DNA of 19,180 bases from an uncultured bacterium (lineage in GTDB: Bacteria > Cyanobacteriota > Vampirovibrionia > Gastranaerophilales > Gastranaerophilaceae). Positions 1 through 6,321 of this stretch are shown here, one piece after another (within the stretch, counting starts at the first letter, position 1; every line of letters begins with the position of its first letter). The stretch lies in assembly GCA_902464375.1 (NCBI GenBank), contig CABQIM010000030.1, positions 1 to 19,180 of the forward strand. Direction: 5' to 3'. The notes beneath the pieces were generated by a model. It was not told the origin of the DNA. It saw nothing but the letters and a program-made list of their open reading frames with translations, and did not search any database. The position numbers and the translations under genes were made by a program.

Positions 1-53
1 CCCTCGACCAATTGATTAAGAGTCAACTGCGCTACCAACTGCGCCACGCACCC
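1..53 (-). tRNA. tRNA-Lys (anticodon CTT), truncated by window edge
   Basis: Read on the minus strand from 53, the sequence folds as a tRNA 5' part: acceptor strand GGGTGCG (47-53), D-arm with GCGC/GCGC stem and AGTTGGTA loop, then a five-pair anticodon stem (first pair G-T) around the loop CTCTTAA (16-22). The anticodon CTT, at plus-strand 18-20, reads AAG lysine codons. The variable region and the first T-stem bases (GAGGG) reach position 1, so the T-loop, the 3' acceptor strand and the CCA end lie outside the window. The AT-rich stretch 54-155 between this gene and the next must hold its promoter, but I see no clean -35/-10 pair. A short imperfect hairpin (gtcaacag...ctgtcgac, about 72-92) lies in that stretch. 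Confidence 0.93.
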
Positions 54-155
54 ATATATATTTAGTTTTCAGTCAACAGATGTTCTGTCGACAAATTTAT
101 CTTAACACAAACTTTTTTAATAGCAAAATATTTTTTTTCAGTTTTTAATACAAGT

Positions 156-1256
156 ATGAGAATTCTTAATATAAATAGCAAAACAAATTACAATATAGCT
201 CCACAATTTAAGGGTTTAAGGGCGAAACCTAAAACACTATCAGATATTTTTACACAACAACCAAATAAATTTAGGTGTGAGGCAAACGCAATAAGTGAGA
301 TTACAAATATTCGTCCGTTTGAATTAGGTGGTACGCAATGCCGAAATTCAATTCCACTTAAAAACTTTTGGGATTTTTTTGAATCTGATGGGCACTACAT
401 CAAAGGATTCTCTACCAACAAAGATGGTTATGCAAATAGCTTTCTGAAAACAAAAGCCAATGTTCCGCTCTCAACCTCTTTTGTCCACGATTGTTCTGTA
501 ATGTATTTATTTAACAAGGATACCCAAACCCATGCGTTATATCATGCGCATTCAAAATGCTCTAAAGAAACTTTAAAATTTATTATAGACACACTCATGC
601 CGGAAGGTTTTACCAAAGGTGCAATTGTGCCAGGAGATCATTTATTTTTCCGTGAACATAAACGGAATATGGAAAATATGTTTAAACTAATGAAAGATAA
701 AAATCCAAATGCTTTAATAAATGTATACAATGCATCGACCAGATATCCGGAAATTGTTGGATACAAAGGCTTTATGTATGAAATTCCTAACAAAAAAGTG
801 CAAGAGCAAAGATGTAGAGGGGAATTTGAACCTTGGGATTTTGGGCAAAGTAGTTTTAAAATCGCAAATTTACAAGGCTTTAACACTTTTGACAATATTA
901 GCATTTGCAAGACTTCCGAAGAATTATTAAATCTTAAGAAAACATTCAAAGACGCAAAATTTCCAAAAGAAACCTTAGCAATTTTGAATAATCAAGTTGA
1001 AAAAAGACTAGAGGCCCTGCAAGAAATCGAAGCTGCCGATGATTTTGGCAAGTTCAATCAGCTTTTGGGCAAATACTCCGGCAAAGAATTTGTCCAAGCT
1101 ATGAGATATCAGAAAGAAAATTTATACATTAATCTGCTTAAAGAAATTCACAGTCTGGATGATTTACGTTTCTTCTATCAAATTATACGACATGATTTAG
1201 CACGAATGGACCGACTTGCCACTATTTTACAAGAAAAGAAGAGTAAAATTTTATAA
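156..1256 (+). CDS. Hypothetical protein with CheD/CNF-like Thr-Cys-His deamidase pattern
   Basis: 366 aa, not confidently assigned. The N-terminus ends in QFKG (17-20), like a leader I associate with Gastranaerophilales hypothetical proteins. The middle (about 100-210) resembles the CheD glutamine-deamidase fold. T107, C113 and H130 have spacings of 6 and 17 residues, the same as I recall for the catalytic Thr21-Cys27-His44 of Thermotoga CheD. The segment after C113 (SVMYLF) looks like the CheD strand that follows its cysteine. A 'KGAIVPGDHLFF...HKRNMENMFKLM' stretch (154-179) matches the CheD pattern of a Gly-rich strand, then an N-containing helix. CheD's usual G-S before the Cys is H-D here. 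CheD is about 160 aa, so residues 210-366 (charged, probably helical) are extra. No signal peptide or membrane helix is seen. The ATG has no good Shine-Dalgarno site. The function is inference; the reading frame itself is solid. Confidence 0.85.
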   Translation: MRILNINSKTNYNIAPQFKGLRAKPKTLSDIFTQQPNKFRCEANAISEITNIRPFELGGTQCRNSIPLKNFWDFFESDGHYIKGFSTNKDGYANSFLKTKANVPLSTSFVHDCSVMYLFNKDTQTHALYHAHSKCSKETLKFIIDTLMPEGFTKGAIVPGDHLFFREHKRNMENMFKLMKDKNPNALINVYNASTRYPEIVGYKGFMYEIPNKKVQEQRCRGEFEPWDFGQSSFKIANLQGFNTFDNISICKTSEELLNLKKTFKDAKFPKETLAILNNQVEKRLEALQEIEAADDFGKFNQLLGKYSGKEFVQAMRYQKENLYINLLKEIHSLDDLRFFYQIIRHDLARMDRLATILQEKKSKIL

Positions 1257-1300
1257 GGGAAACGGCAAAAAATATTTTTTGGTGTTTTAATATTAATGTT

Positions 1301-1687
1301 ATGAATATATCAAAAATCCAAACTAATACAAATTTTTATAATAATTTTCAATCAAAAAATGACTCAGAAAAACATAAAAAGCGTGAATTTATAGATGTCT
1401 TAACCGAAAATGTCAAAAATCCACGTGATGTTAAGGATTGCGTTGCTGTTCCAAGGGGAATTTTTAAAGCATATTTATACTTGATGGCTGGTAGTTCTAC
1501 TATGATGCTTGCGAATTTTTTGCCGCAAAAGTGGAAAGGTGCAAAAACGGCAACAAATGTTCTTGGTGTTATTTTGAATTTTATTAGCGCAATTTATTTT
1601 GCAAAACCGTTTGCTGTAAAAGATTTGTCACCAACAGTTAATAGAGATGATTATGTAGGACAAAAAGAGCATGAAGATAACAAATAA
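1301..1687 (+). CDS. Small hypothetical two-helix membrane protein
   Basis: 128 aa, family not recognised. Residues 1-50 are polar and rich in Asn and Lys; the start (NISKIQTNTNFYNNFQSK) loosely recalls the N-terminal leader of the gene upstream. Two hydrophobic segments follow, about 55-74 and 83-103, joined by a short basic loop (PQKWKGAK), so a hairpin inner-membrane topology is likely. The C-terminal tail is acidic and polar. No Shine-Dalgarno site is visible before the ATG; the leader is AT-only and includes a self-complementary aaaaaatatttttt. The 3' end overlaps the start of the lipoprotein gene by 17 nt in another frame, so the two are probably translated from one mRNA. Confidence 0.75.
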   Translation: MNISKIQTNTNFYNNFQSKNDSEKHKKREFIDVLTENVKNPRDVKDCVAVPRGIFKAYLYLMAGSSTMMLANFLPQKWKGAKTATNVLGVILNFISAIYFAKPFAVKDLSPTVNRDDYVGQKEHEDNK

Positions 1688-2174
1688 TTTTATTAAATTT
1701 ACTACAGCAGCTGCGATAATCGCAACAACAAGCGGATGCGTAAAAAAGCCTTATAGAGAAATGCCAAAGGATTCAATTCCACAAGGTGTTGAACAAAAAG
1801 TGGATTCTTTGAGCAAAAGTTCACAAAGAATTCTCAATGATACTACTTATAAATATTATGGCAAAGATACTCTTCATTTAAGAATGATGCCTGATGGCAC
1901 TACCACAAGCGTCAATGAACTCCAAGATCAAATAAATAAAATTGCTAAAAGCAATGATGAACGTGTAGTTATTGGCTCATATACAGCTATGATACCCATG
2001 TATAATGGTAAATCTACAACATATTATCCTCAAGTAAGACATCATTATGCAGACAAACACATGAATCAAAAAGCTGTTGTAAAGGATGCGAAAATTTTTA
2101 CAACTGACTCAACAGACATGTATATTCCAGTAGAATACTACGGACAAATCAATCCTAAAACTTTGAAGAAATAA
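1671..2174 (+). CDS. Small putative lipoprotein
   Basis: 167 aa. Residues 1-22 form a lipoprotein signal: a short basic start, a hydrophobic A/I/T core (about 8-19) and a lipobox-like T-S-G followed by C23, the predicted lipidated cysteine. The mature part is polar, with many Lys, Asp, Thr and Tyr and no internal membrane segment, so it is probably a periplasmic or outer-membrane-anchored soluble domain. I recognise no enzyme motif. The residue at -3 of the lipobox is Thr, which is less usual than Leu, so processing is likely but not certain. The ATG sits inside the end of the preceding membrane-protein gene, which suggests translational coupling. A hairpin with a T run begins 7 nt after the stop codon. 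Confidence 0.75.
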   Translation: MKITNNFIKFTTAAAIIATTSGCVKKPYREMPKDSIPQGVEQKVDSLSKSSQRILNDTTYKYYGKDTLHLRMMPDGTTTSVNELQDQINKIAKSNDERVVIGSYTAMIPMYNGKSTTYYPQVRHHYADKHMNQKAVVKDAKIFTTDSTDMYIPVEYYGQINPKTLKK

Positions 2175-2180
2175 GTATGC

Positions 2181-2210
2181 AATCAATTTGTTATTATTCA
2201 AATTGATTTT
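2181..2210 (+). terminator. Weak Rho-independent terminator after the lipoprotein gene
   Basis: AATCAATTTG (2181-2190) pairs perfectly with CAAATTGATT (2199-2208) around an 8-nt loop, and four T residues (2207-2210) close it. The stem is AT-rich, so it would be a modest terminator. Its place right after the stop codon of the three-gene cluster fits. Confidence 0.5.
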
Positions 2211-2233
2211 GTCAATGCTACTTTTAAATTACC

Positions 2234-2245
2234 TCATACGTATGA
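2234..2245. other. 12-nt perfect palindrome in the 311-nt spacer
   Basis: The half-site tcatac is followed directly by gtatga. It lies in the gene-free stretch 2175-2485 with the larger palindrome at 2335-2354. It could be a protein-binding site or chance; nothing else supports a role. Confidence 0.3.
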
Positions 2246-2334
2246 CAATCCTCTATTCTGTCTACGCTTTTTATTCTAAACCATATTGTTGATGGTTAGG
2301 AAAAATTGCTTGTAGTCATTGGTTTTGGCATTCT

Positions 2335-2354
2335 TATAGACCATATGGTCTATA
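2335..2354. promoter_or_regulatory. 20-bp perfect palindrome upstream of the response regulator
   Basis: The half-site tatagaccat is followed by its exact reverse complement, with no spacer. The site ends 131 nt before the response-regulator ATG. A possible -35 (TTGGCA, 2325-2330) with a poor -10 (TCTATA, 2349-2354) at 18-nt spacing would put the palindrome across the promoter core, the usual place for a repressor operator. A second small hairpin (CTCCTC/GAGGGG, 2407-2422) follows in the leader. The remainder of 2175-2485 shows no ORF or other recognisable element. Confidence 0.45.
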
Positions 2355-2485
2355 TCTTTCAATCTACCTCAAATGTACTAAAATTAATCATCTTGTTGAT
2401 GAAAATCTCCTCTATTGAGGGGTAATATGTATAGTGTAGAAAAGAAATAAATATACTAATTTTAAATGATAGGGGAGAAGAGAGT

Positions 2486-3193
2486 ATGAGACGAGAGTTT
2501 AAGAAAAAATCCAAGGTGTTATTAATTGACGATAATTATGAACACTTGGCTGGAATCAGAGAATTATTAAACCTAGAAGGTACATTTGATGTAGTTGGTA
2601 TCGCTACAAATGTTACAGTGGGTTTAAACTTAATCAAAAAATATCAACCGGATGTAGTTTTACTAGATATGAATATGCCTGAACGTGATGGCTTACAAGG
2701 TATTCTTGATATCGCTAAGCTTGATTTGGGCACAAAAGTTTTAGCACTTTCAGGATATGATGATGCAGATTTAATTTTCAGAGCTATGAAAATAGGTGCA
2801 AGAGGCTATGTCCTAAAAACTATGGCATCAGCTCAACTTATTTATGCAATCGAAGAAGTTCTAAACGGAAAAATCTATCTTCCGCTAGCACTTTCTTCCA
2901 GATTCTTTGAATACTTCCAACAATCATTCAGAGAAGAAACAAATGCAAAAGAATCTCAACAAGAAGAAAACTTGCTTGACTACTTAACTCAAAGAGAAGA
3001 AGAAGTTTTGGAACTCCTAACACAAGGTATTACATACAAAGGTGTTGCTAACAAATTATTTATTTCTGAAACTACTGTTAAAACACACGTTAACAACATT
3101 TTCCAAAAGCTTCAAGTTAATGATAGAACACAAGCAGTTTTGTACGCTATCAATAACGGATTCTTGACAAAGAAAGTTAAAATGGCAGTATAA
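2486..3193 (+). CDS. NarL/FixJ-family two-component response regulator
   Basis: 235 aa, the typical length. The receiver domain is about residues 8-125: acidic pair D15/D16, phospho-acceptor D61 in the DVVLLDMNMPERDG segment, S89 in the Ser/Thr switch position, and K111. After a Gln/Glu-rich linker (about 145-165) comes a LuxR-type helix-turn-helix (167-228) with the family pattern 'LTQREEEVLELL...GITYKGVANKLFISETTVKTHVNNIFQKL'. It should act as a DNA-binding transcription regulator switched by phosphorylation. A strong Shine-Dalgarno site (aggggagaagag) precedes the ATG. A histidine-kinase gene follows 57 nt downstream, presumably its partner, and then flagellar rod genes, which suggests control of motility; that target is inference. 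Confidence 0.95.
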   Translation: MRREFKKKSKVLLIDDNYEHLAGIRELLNLEGTFDVVGIATNVTVGLNLIKKYQPDVVLLDMNMPERDGLQGILDIAKLDLGTKVLALSGYDDADLIFRAMKIGARGYVLKTMASAQLIYAIEEVLNGKIYLPLALSSRFFEYFQQSFREETNAKESQQEENLLDYLTQREEEVLELLTQGITYKGVANKLFISETTVKTHVNNIFQKLQVNDRTQAVLYAINNGFLTKKVKMAV

Positions 3194-3199
3194 TAACGG

Positions 3200-3226
3200 C
3201 GTTAAGTCATTATAATGAACTTAACG
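3200..3226 (+). other. Intercistronic hairpin between response regulator and kinase genes
   Basis: CGTTAAGT (3200-3207) pairs with ACTTAACG (3219-3226); the loop contains a further palindrome, cattataatg. It is followed by cttttaaaaaaa, without a true T tract. It may partly attenuate or stabilise the transcript so that regulator and kinase are made at different levels. Full termination is unlikely, since the kinase gene has no separate promoter that I can see. Confidence 0.45.
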
Positions 3227-3250
3227 ACTTTTAAAAAAAGGTAATAAAAA

Positions 3251-4477
3251 GTGAAAAAGATTGTAAGGCAGCAAAATTATTTAAGAGAACTTATTAACTC
3301 TCAAGAAAACAAGGTTATAACCAAGCAGACCTTGAGATGTATGGTTCGTGCTGCTCTTGAACCTTTGCTTGACAATCCGGAAAATGGAGTTGTTTTACAT
3401 CGAATAATTAACAGAAACGGACTTTTAGGTTTAATTAAACGCTTAGATTTTTCTGATATTGAATCTTATGATTTTTCAGACGAAAGTGAAAATTTAAGAG
3501 AAAAAGTTTGGGCAGAAACAGAATTTATCTGCACTATGACTCACAGATATGTATCAATTGTTATCTGGGATAACAAAACTGATAATAAAAACTATGTCAG
3601 ATATTATTCTATATACAATTCAAAACTTCAGGATGAAGCGCTTGATATTATAAACAGAAATTCTATTATTGATATCAAAAAGTTTCAAGAAACATTCAGA
3701 CCCGATAGACGTGATAACATCCTTTTAAACTCTTCTATCAGACGACTAACGGAAAATCTGGATGAAGCTACAAAAGATGCTGTTTTAGGTTTTGCAGAAT
3801 TTCAAGTGAAACCAGCCGGATATCTTCCGGATGTTCGAGAAATTTCTCACGAAGTTAAGAATCAGCTTTCTATTTGTGATTTGTACAGTGAAATTATAAA
3901 AAAATATTGTGCAAAAAATGAAATTCAAGATGAAACAATATTGAATGCTACTAACAACATTGCTCGTGCTATAAAAATGGCAAACAATTCTTTATTAGCT
4001 CTAAAATCTACTCAAGCTAAGCAAATAAAACCTTGCTCTATTAAGGATATAGTAAGTGTTGCAGAAGATTTGACAAAAGTTTACTTTGAATGCAAAAATA
4101 TTGAATATATTGTAGATAACAAATTAAATCTAAAAATTATGGCAGATGAAAATGCTCTAGTGTCCGTTCTTGTAAACTTGGTTAAAAACGCAGTAGAGGC
4201 ATTTAATACAGAAGAAGTTCTTGAAAATGGTAAGTATATTAAAATCAAAGTAGAAAAAAGAGGGGAATTTGTTGCAATCAGAGTAATTAATAACGCATCA
4301 AAAATAGAAAATCCTGATTTAATTTTTGAAAAAGGTGTTACAACAAAAGCAACAGGTTCAGGACTTGGGTTAAGCATTTGCAAAAAATCAATAGAAGAGC
4401 AAATGGGGCAAATTAAATTAGATCACTCTAATGATAAAGATACGGAATTCTTAATAAAATTCGGTATTTATCATTAG
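3251..4477 (+). CDS. Soluble sensor histidine kinase
   Basis: 408 aa with no membrane helix, so cytoplasmic. Residues 1-190 form an input region I do not recognise. The dimerisation/phospho-acceptor helix carries H200 in SHEVKNQLS, the NtrB-like H-box style. The ATPase domain has N313 in NLVKNAVEA, an IFEKGVTTK segment (358-366) and the G2 box GSGLGL (369-374). The G1 box, normally DxGxG, is degenerate: VINNAS (345-350) replaces the Asp and Gly. Even so, the rest of the Bergerat fold is intact. The start is GTG, with aaagg about 9 nt upstream. It lies between the response regulator, its likely substrate, and flgB, which begins 26 nt after the stop. The weakened G1 box may mean slow kinase or mainly phosphatase activity; that is inference. 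Confidence 0.92.
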   Translation: MKKIVRQQNYLRELINSQENKVITKQTLRCMVRAALEPLLDNPENGVVLHRIINRNGLLGLIKRLDFSDIESYDFSDESENLREKVWAETEFICTMTHRYVSIVIWDNKTDNKNYVRYYSIYNSKLQDEALDIINRNSIIDIKKFQETFRPDRRDNILLNSSIRRLTENLDEATKDAVLGFAEFQVKPAGYLPDVREISHEVKNQLSICDLYSEIIKKYCAKNEIQDETILNATNNIARAIKMANNSLLALKSTQAKQIKPCSIKDIVSVAEDLTKVYFECKNIEYIVDNKLNLKIMADENALVSVLVNLVKNAVEAFNTEEVLENGKYIKIKVEKRGEFVAIRVINNASKIENPDLIFEKGVTTKATGSGLGLSICKKSIEEQMGQIKLDHSNDKDTEFLIKFGIYH

Positions 4478-4503
4478 CGGGAATCTGATTGGAGGTTGCA
4501 AAT

Positions 4504-4986
4504 ATGGATTTAATCAGTAACAGAACGATAGAAATAACAAAGCTCGGTATGGATGGTTTGATGGATAGACAGCACGCCATCGCATCAAATATCGCAAACG
4601 TAATGACTCCGGATTTTCAAAGAAAAGAAGTTGCATTCGAAAGCCAGCTTGCAGAAATTATTGAAAAAGAAGACTTGAAAGATTATATCAAAGGTCAAAA
4701 CAGCATTGAATATAAGCCACCAATGGTTGACGTGTTCACCGGTGATATTCACACATACAGAACTCCGACCCGTCAAGAGAAAGCTTATCTTCAATCAAAC
4801 ACGATGTCAGAATTCAGACCGCAAGTAGTAACAGATATCTACAGCGGCAGCAATTCTACAGGCAACAACGTAGAACTTGAAAGAGAAATGATGGATTTGT
4901 CTAAAACCGGTACAAAATACACAGTACTATCAAACTTGGAACGTCGGCAGTTCTCAACAATCTCTGAAGCAATAAAAGGCCAATAG
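4504..4986 (+). CDS. flgB: Flagellar basal-body rod protein FlgB
   Basis: 160 aa, slightly longer than usual (about 130). FlgB forms part of the proximal rod of the flagellar basal body in the periplasm and is exported by the flagellar type III system, so it has no Sec signal. The N-terminal rod motif is clear: 'RQHAIASNIANVMTPDFQRKEVAFESQL', equivalent to the usual ASNIAN-TP-[GY] pattern, here with MTPDF. The C-terminal helix has 'GNNVELEREMMDLSKTGTKYTVLSNL', the other family hallmark. I chose ATG 4504, not the in-frame TTG at 4489, because GGAGGT (4491-4496) lies 7 nt before this ATG. The gene follows the histidine kinase closely and leads flgC and fliE. Confidence 0.96.
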   Translation: MDLISNRTIEITKLGMDGLMDRQHAIASNIANVMTPDFQRKEVAFESQLAEIIEKEDLKDYIKGQNSIEYKPPMVDVFTGDIHTYRTPTRQEKAYLQSNTMSEFRPQVVTDIYSGSNSTGNNVELEREMMDLSKTGTKYTVLSNLERRQFSTISEAIKGQ

Positions 4987-4989
4987 GTA

Positions 4990-5001
4990 CTACGTACGTA
5001 G
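4990..5001. other. 12-nt palindrome at the flgB-flgC spacer start
   Basis: The half-site ctacgt is directly followed by acgtag, 4 nt after the flgB stop. The rest of the 214-nt spacer, apart from the hairpin repeat at 5090-5168, has short degenerate repeats of tacta and no ORF. The palindrome may be the edge of inserted repeat DNA or chance. Confidence 0.3.
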
Positions 5002-5089
5002 ACATGGGGTCGGCTGCTAGGTAAAAATACTAGATAGTACTAATACTACAGGCTCCGCCTCGAATGTAAACTTACAAGTTTGGCGTGTT

Positions 5090-5168
5090 CCCTCTCCTAG
5101 CAGGAGAGGGTTAGGGTGAGGTAGAAGCTAGTGAGTCGACATTTCAAACAGGGCTAGGGTGGGGGCTA
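5090..5168. repeat. Intergenic hairpin repeat, copy 1 (flgB-flgC spacer)
   Basis: The first 40 nt (5090-5129) start with the hairpin CCCTCTCC-tagca-GGAGAGGG and run on through ttagggtgagg to tagaagct. They match copy 2 (5793-5832) at 38 of 40 positions by eye. A second block, ending agggtgggggcta (5156-5168), matches the end of the copy after gatB (13528-13540). GC-rich hairpins of this kind stand out in the AT-rich background and look like REP/MITE-type dispersed elements. Confidence 0.75.
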
Positions 5169-5200
5169 ATAGTTCTATAAATAAAAAGTAAAGGTATATT

Positions 5201-5707
5201 ATGAGTTTTAACATATTTGATATCGCCGGTTCCGGCATGACAGCTCAAAGAATAAAAATGGATACTGTTGCAAGTAATATTGCAAACATAAACACAACCC
5301 GCCAAGCAGACGGTTCAAAAGGTGTTTATGTAAAAAAAGATGTGTCATTTAGAACAATATATGAAGACAGTTTGAACAGAGGATACTCAAATTTTGCTTC
5401 AAACAGTCCGGATGCACAATTTGACCCTAAAACAGGTAACATGCTTATTAACGCTAATGTTGCACTGAATAATGGTGTAGTAACAGGTGGTGTTAGGGTT
5501 GATGAAATATACGAAGCTGAAAATGGTGTAAAAACAGTTTATGACCCATCACATCCAGATGCCGATGAAGAAGGATACGTGGATTTACCAAACATTAACC
5601 TTGTAGAAGAAATGGTTGGTATGATTTCGGCTTCAAAAGCTTATGAAGCTAATGCAACTGTTGCAGAGAACGTTAAAACAATGATGCAAACAGCGATGAA
5701 CATTTAA
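5201..5707 (+). CDS. flgC: Flagellar basal-body rod protein FlgC
   Basis: 168 aa, a little over the usual 135-150. FlgC builds the proximal rod together with FlgB and FliE. The N-terminal pattern 'IAGSGMTAQRIKMDTVASNIANINTTRQADG' and the C-terminal helix 'LVEEMVGMISASKAYEANATVAENVKTMMQTAMNI' are the family signatures; together they form the coiled coil of the assembled rod. There is no Sec signal, as expected. A Shine-Dalgarno-like aaagg lies about 8 nt before the ATG. Unlike most flgBC operons, where the genes nearly touch, it is separated from flgB by 214 nt and from fliE by 171 nt, and both spacers hold a copy of the same hairpin repeat. Confidence 0.97.
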   Translation: MSFNIFDIAGSGMTAQRIKMDTVASNIANINTTRQADGSKGVYVKKDVSFRTIYEDSLNRGYSNFASNSPDAQFDPKTGNMLINANVALNNGVVTGGVRVDEIYEAENGVKTVYDPSHPDADEEGYVDLPNINLVEEMVGMISASKAYEANATVAENVKTMMQTAMNI

Positions 5708-5792
5708 AGAGAGGATTAGAGGCGAAGATGCATAGAAGATTGGCTTTTTGGCAGTTAGTCTGATAGTAGTTTTAAAATAAATTCGGAGCACT

Positions 5793-5832
5793 CCCTCTCC
5801 TAGCAGGAGAGGGGTGGGGTGAGGTAGAAGCT
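5793..5832. repeat. Intergenic hairpin repeat, copy 2 (flgC-fliE spacer)
   Basis: This is a 40-nt element with the stem CCCTCTCC/GGAGAGGG around tagca, then ggtggggtgagg and tagaagct. It is in the same orientation as copy 1, and the two differ only in the 'tta' versus 'gtg' between two GGG runs. The rest of the 171-nt spacer shows no ORF; a Shine-Dalgarno site (aaaggag) for fliE is at its end. Confidence 0.75.
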
Positions 5833-5878
5833 TGGAAAAATACTTGAATAAGAAAGCTGTTTTACCAAAGGAGTAAAA

Positions 5879-6292
5879 ATGGAATTCACAACAGGAATAA
5901 CACAATTTAATACAAACTATAACTTGAACGCAATTGATGATTATAACAAATATCTTCAAGGTCATGCGTCGTTTGAAGTGGAAAAAACCTCATTTGAAGA
6001 AGCTTTGGATAATGCAACAAAATCACATCCAATAAAAGATAAAGCAGATCCTGTAGGTTTGGGTAATTTCGCTTCTAATATGGGAAACGCTTTTACAAAT
6101 AGCTTAAACGCCGTTAACAATGCTAAAATTACAGCTGATAAAATGCAAGAAGATATAGCAATGGGTGGGTCAACAAGTATCCATGATGCAATGATTGCAG
6201 CAGAAAAAGCAACCTTGAGTATGCAAATGGCAATCCAAGTCCGCAATAGACTAGTTTCTGCATACACAGATATTACATCTATGGCAATCTAA
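5879..6292 (+). CDS. fliE: Flagellar hook-basal body protein FliE
   Basis: 137 aa, longer than the usual 100 or so because of an extended N-terminal part (about 1-35). FliE is the adaptor between the MS ring and the proximal rod. The C-terminal two thirds fit the family: a FEEALDNAT helix, then 'NAFTNSLNAVNNAKITADKM', and the hallmark 'SIHDAMIAAEKATLSMQMAIQVRNRLVSAYTDITSM' (about 100-136). The Shine-Dalgarno aaaggag is well placed before the ATG. In many genomes fliE is followed by fliF and fliG; here the next genes are a toxin-antitoxin pair, so the flagellar cluster is interrupted. Confidence 0.96.
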   Translation: MEFTTGITQFNTNYNLNAIDDYNKYLQGHASFEVEKTSFEEALDNATKSHPIKDKADPVGLGNFASNMGNAFTNSLNAVNNAKITADKMQEDIAMGGSTSIHDAMIAAEKATLSMQMAIQVRNRLVSAYTDITSMAI

Positions 6293-6321
6293 ATAATTTA
6301 TTTTTTGAAATCAATCAACAG

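Noticed and set aside
638..949. 103-aa minus-strand ORF
   Set aside because: Lies inside the CheD-like gene, with no promoter, ribosome site or recognisable domain.
156..1256. Papain-like or transglutaminase-like protease for the first gene
   Set aside because: A Cys and a His are present, but they are only 17 residues apart and there is no suitable Asp/Asn motif after the His; the CheD-like spacing fits better.
4489..4503. Upstream TTG start for flgB
   Set aside because: The Shine-Dalgarno GGAGGT overlaps this region and is correctly spaced for ATG 4504, which also gives the normal FlgB N-terminus.
4987..5200. Possible small RNA gene in the flgB-flgC spacer
   Set aside because: Apart from the hairpin repeat and a 12-nt palindrome I see no promoter with a following terminator; the repeat explains the structure.
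5090..5832. Possible CRISPR array from two near-identical repeats
   Set aside because: Only two copies, about 700 nt apart with a full gene between them, no regular spacers and no cas genes.
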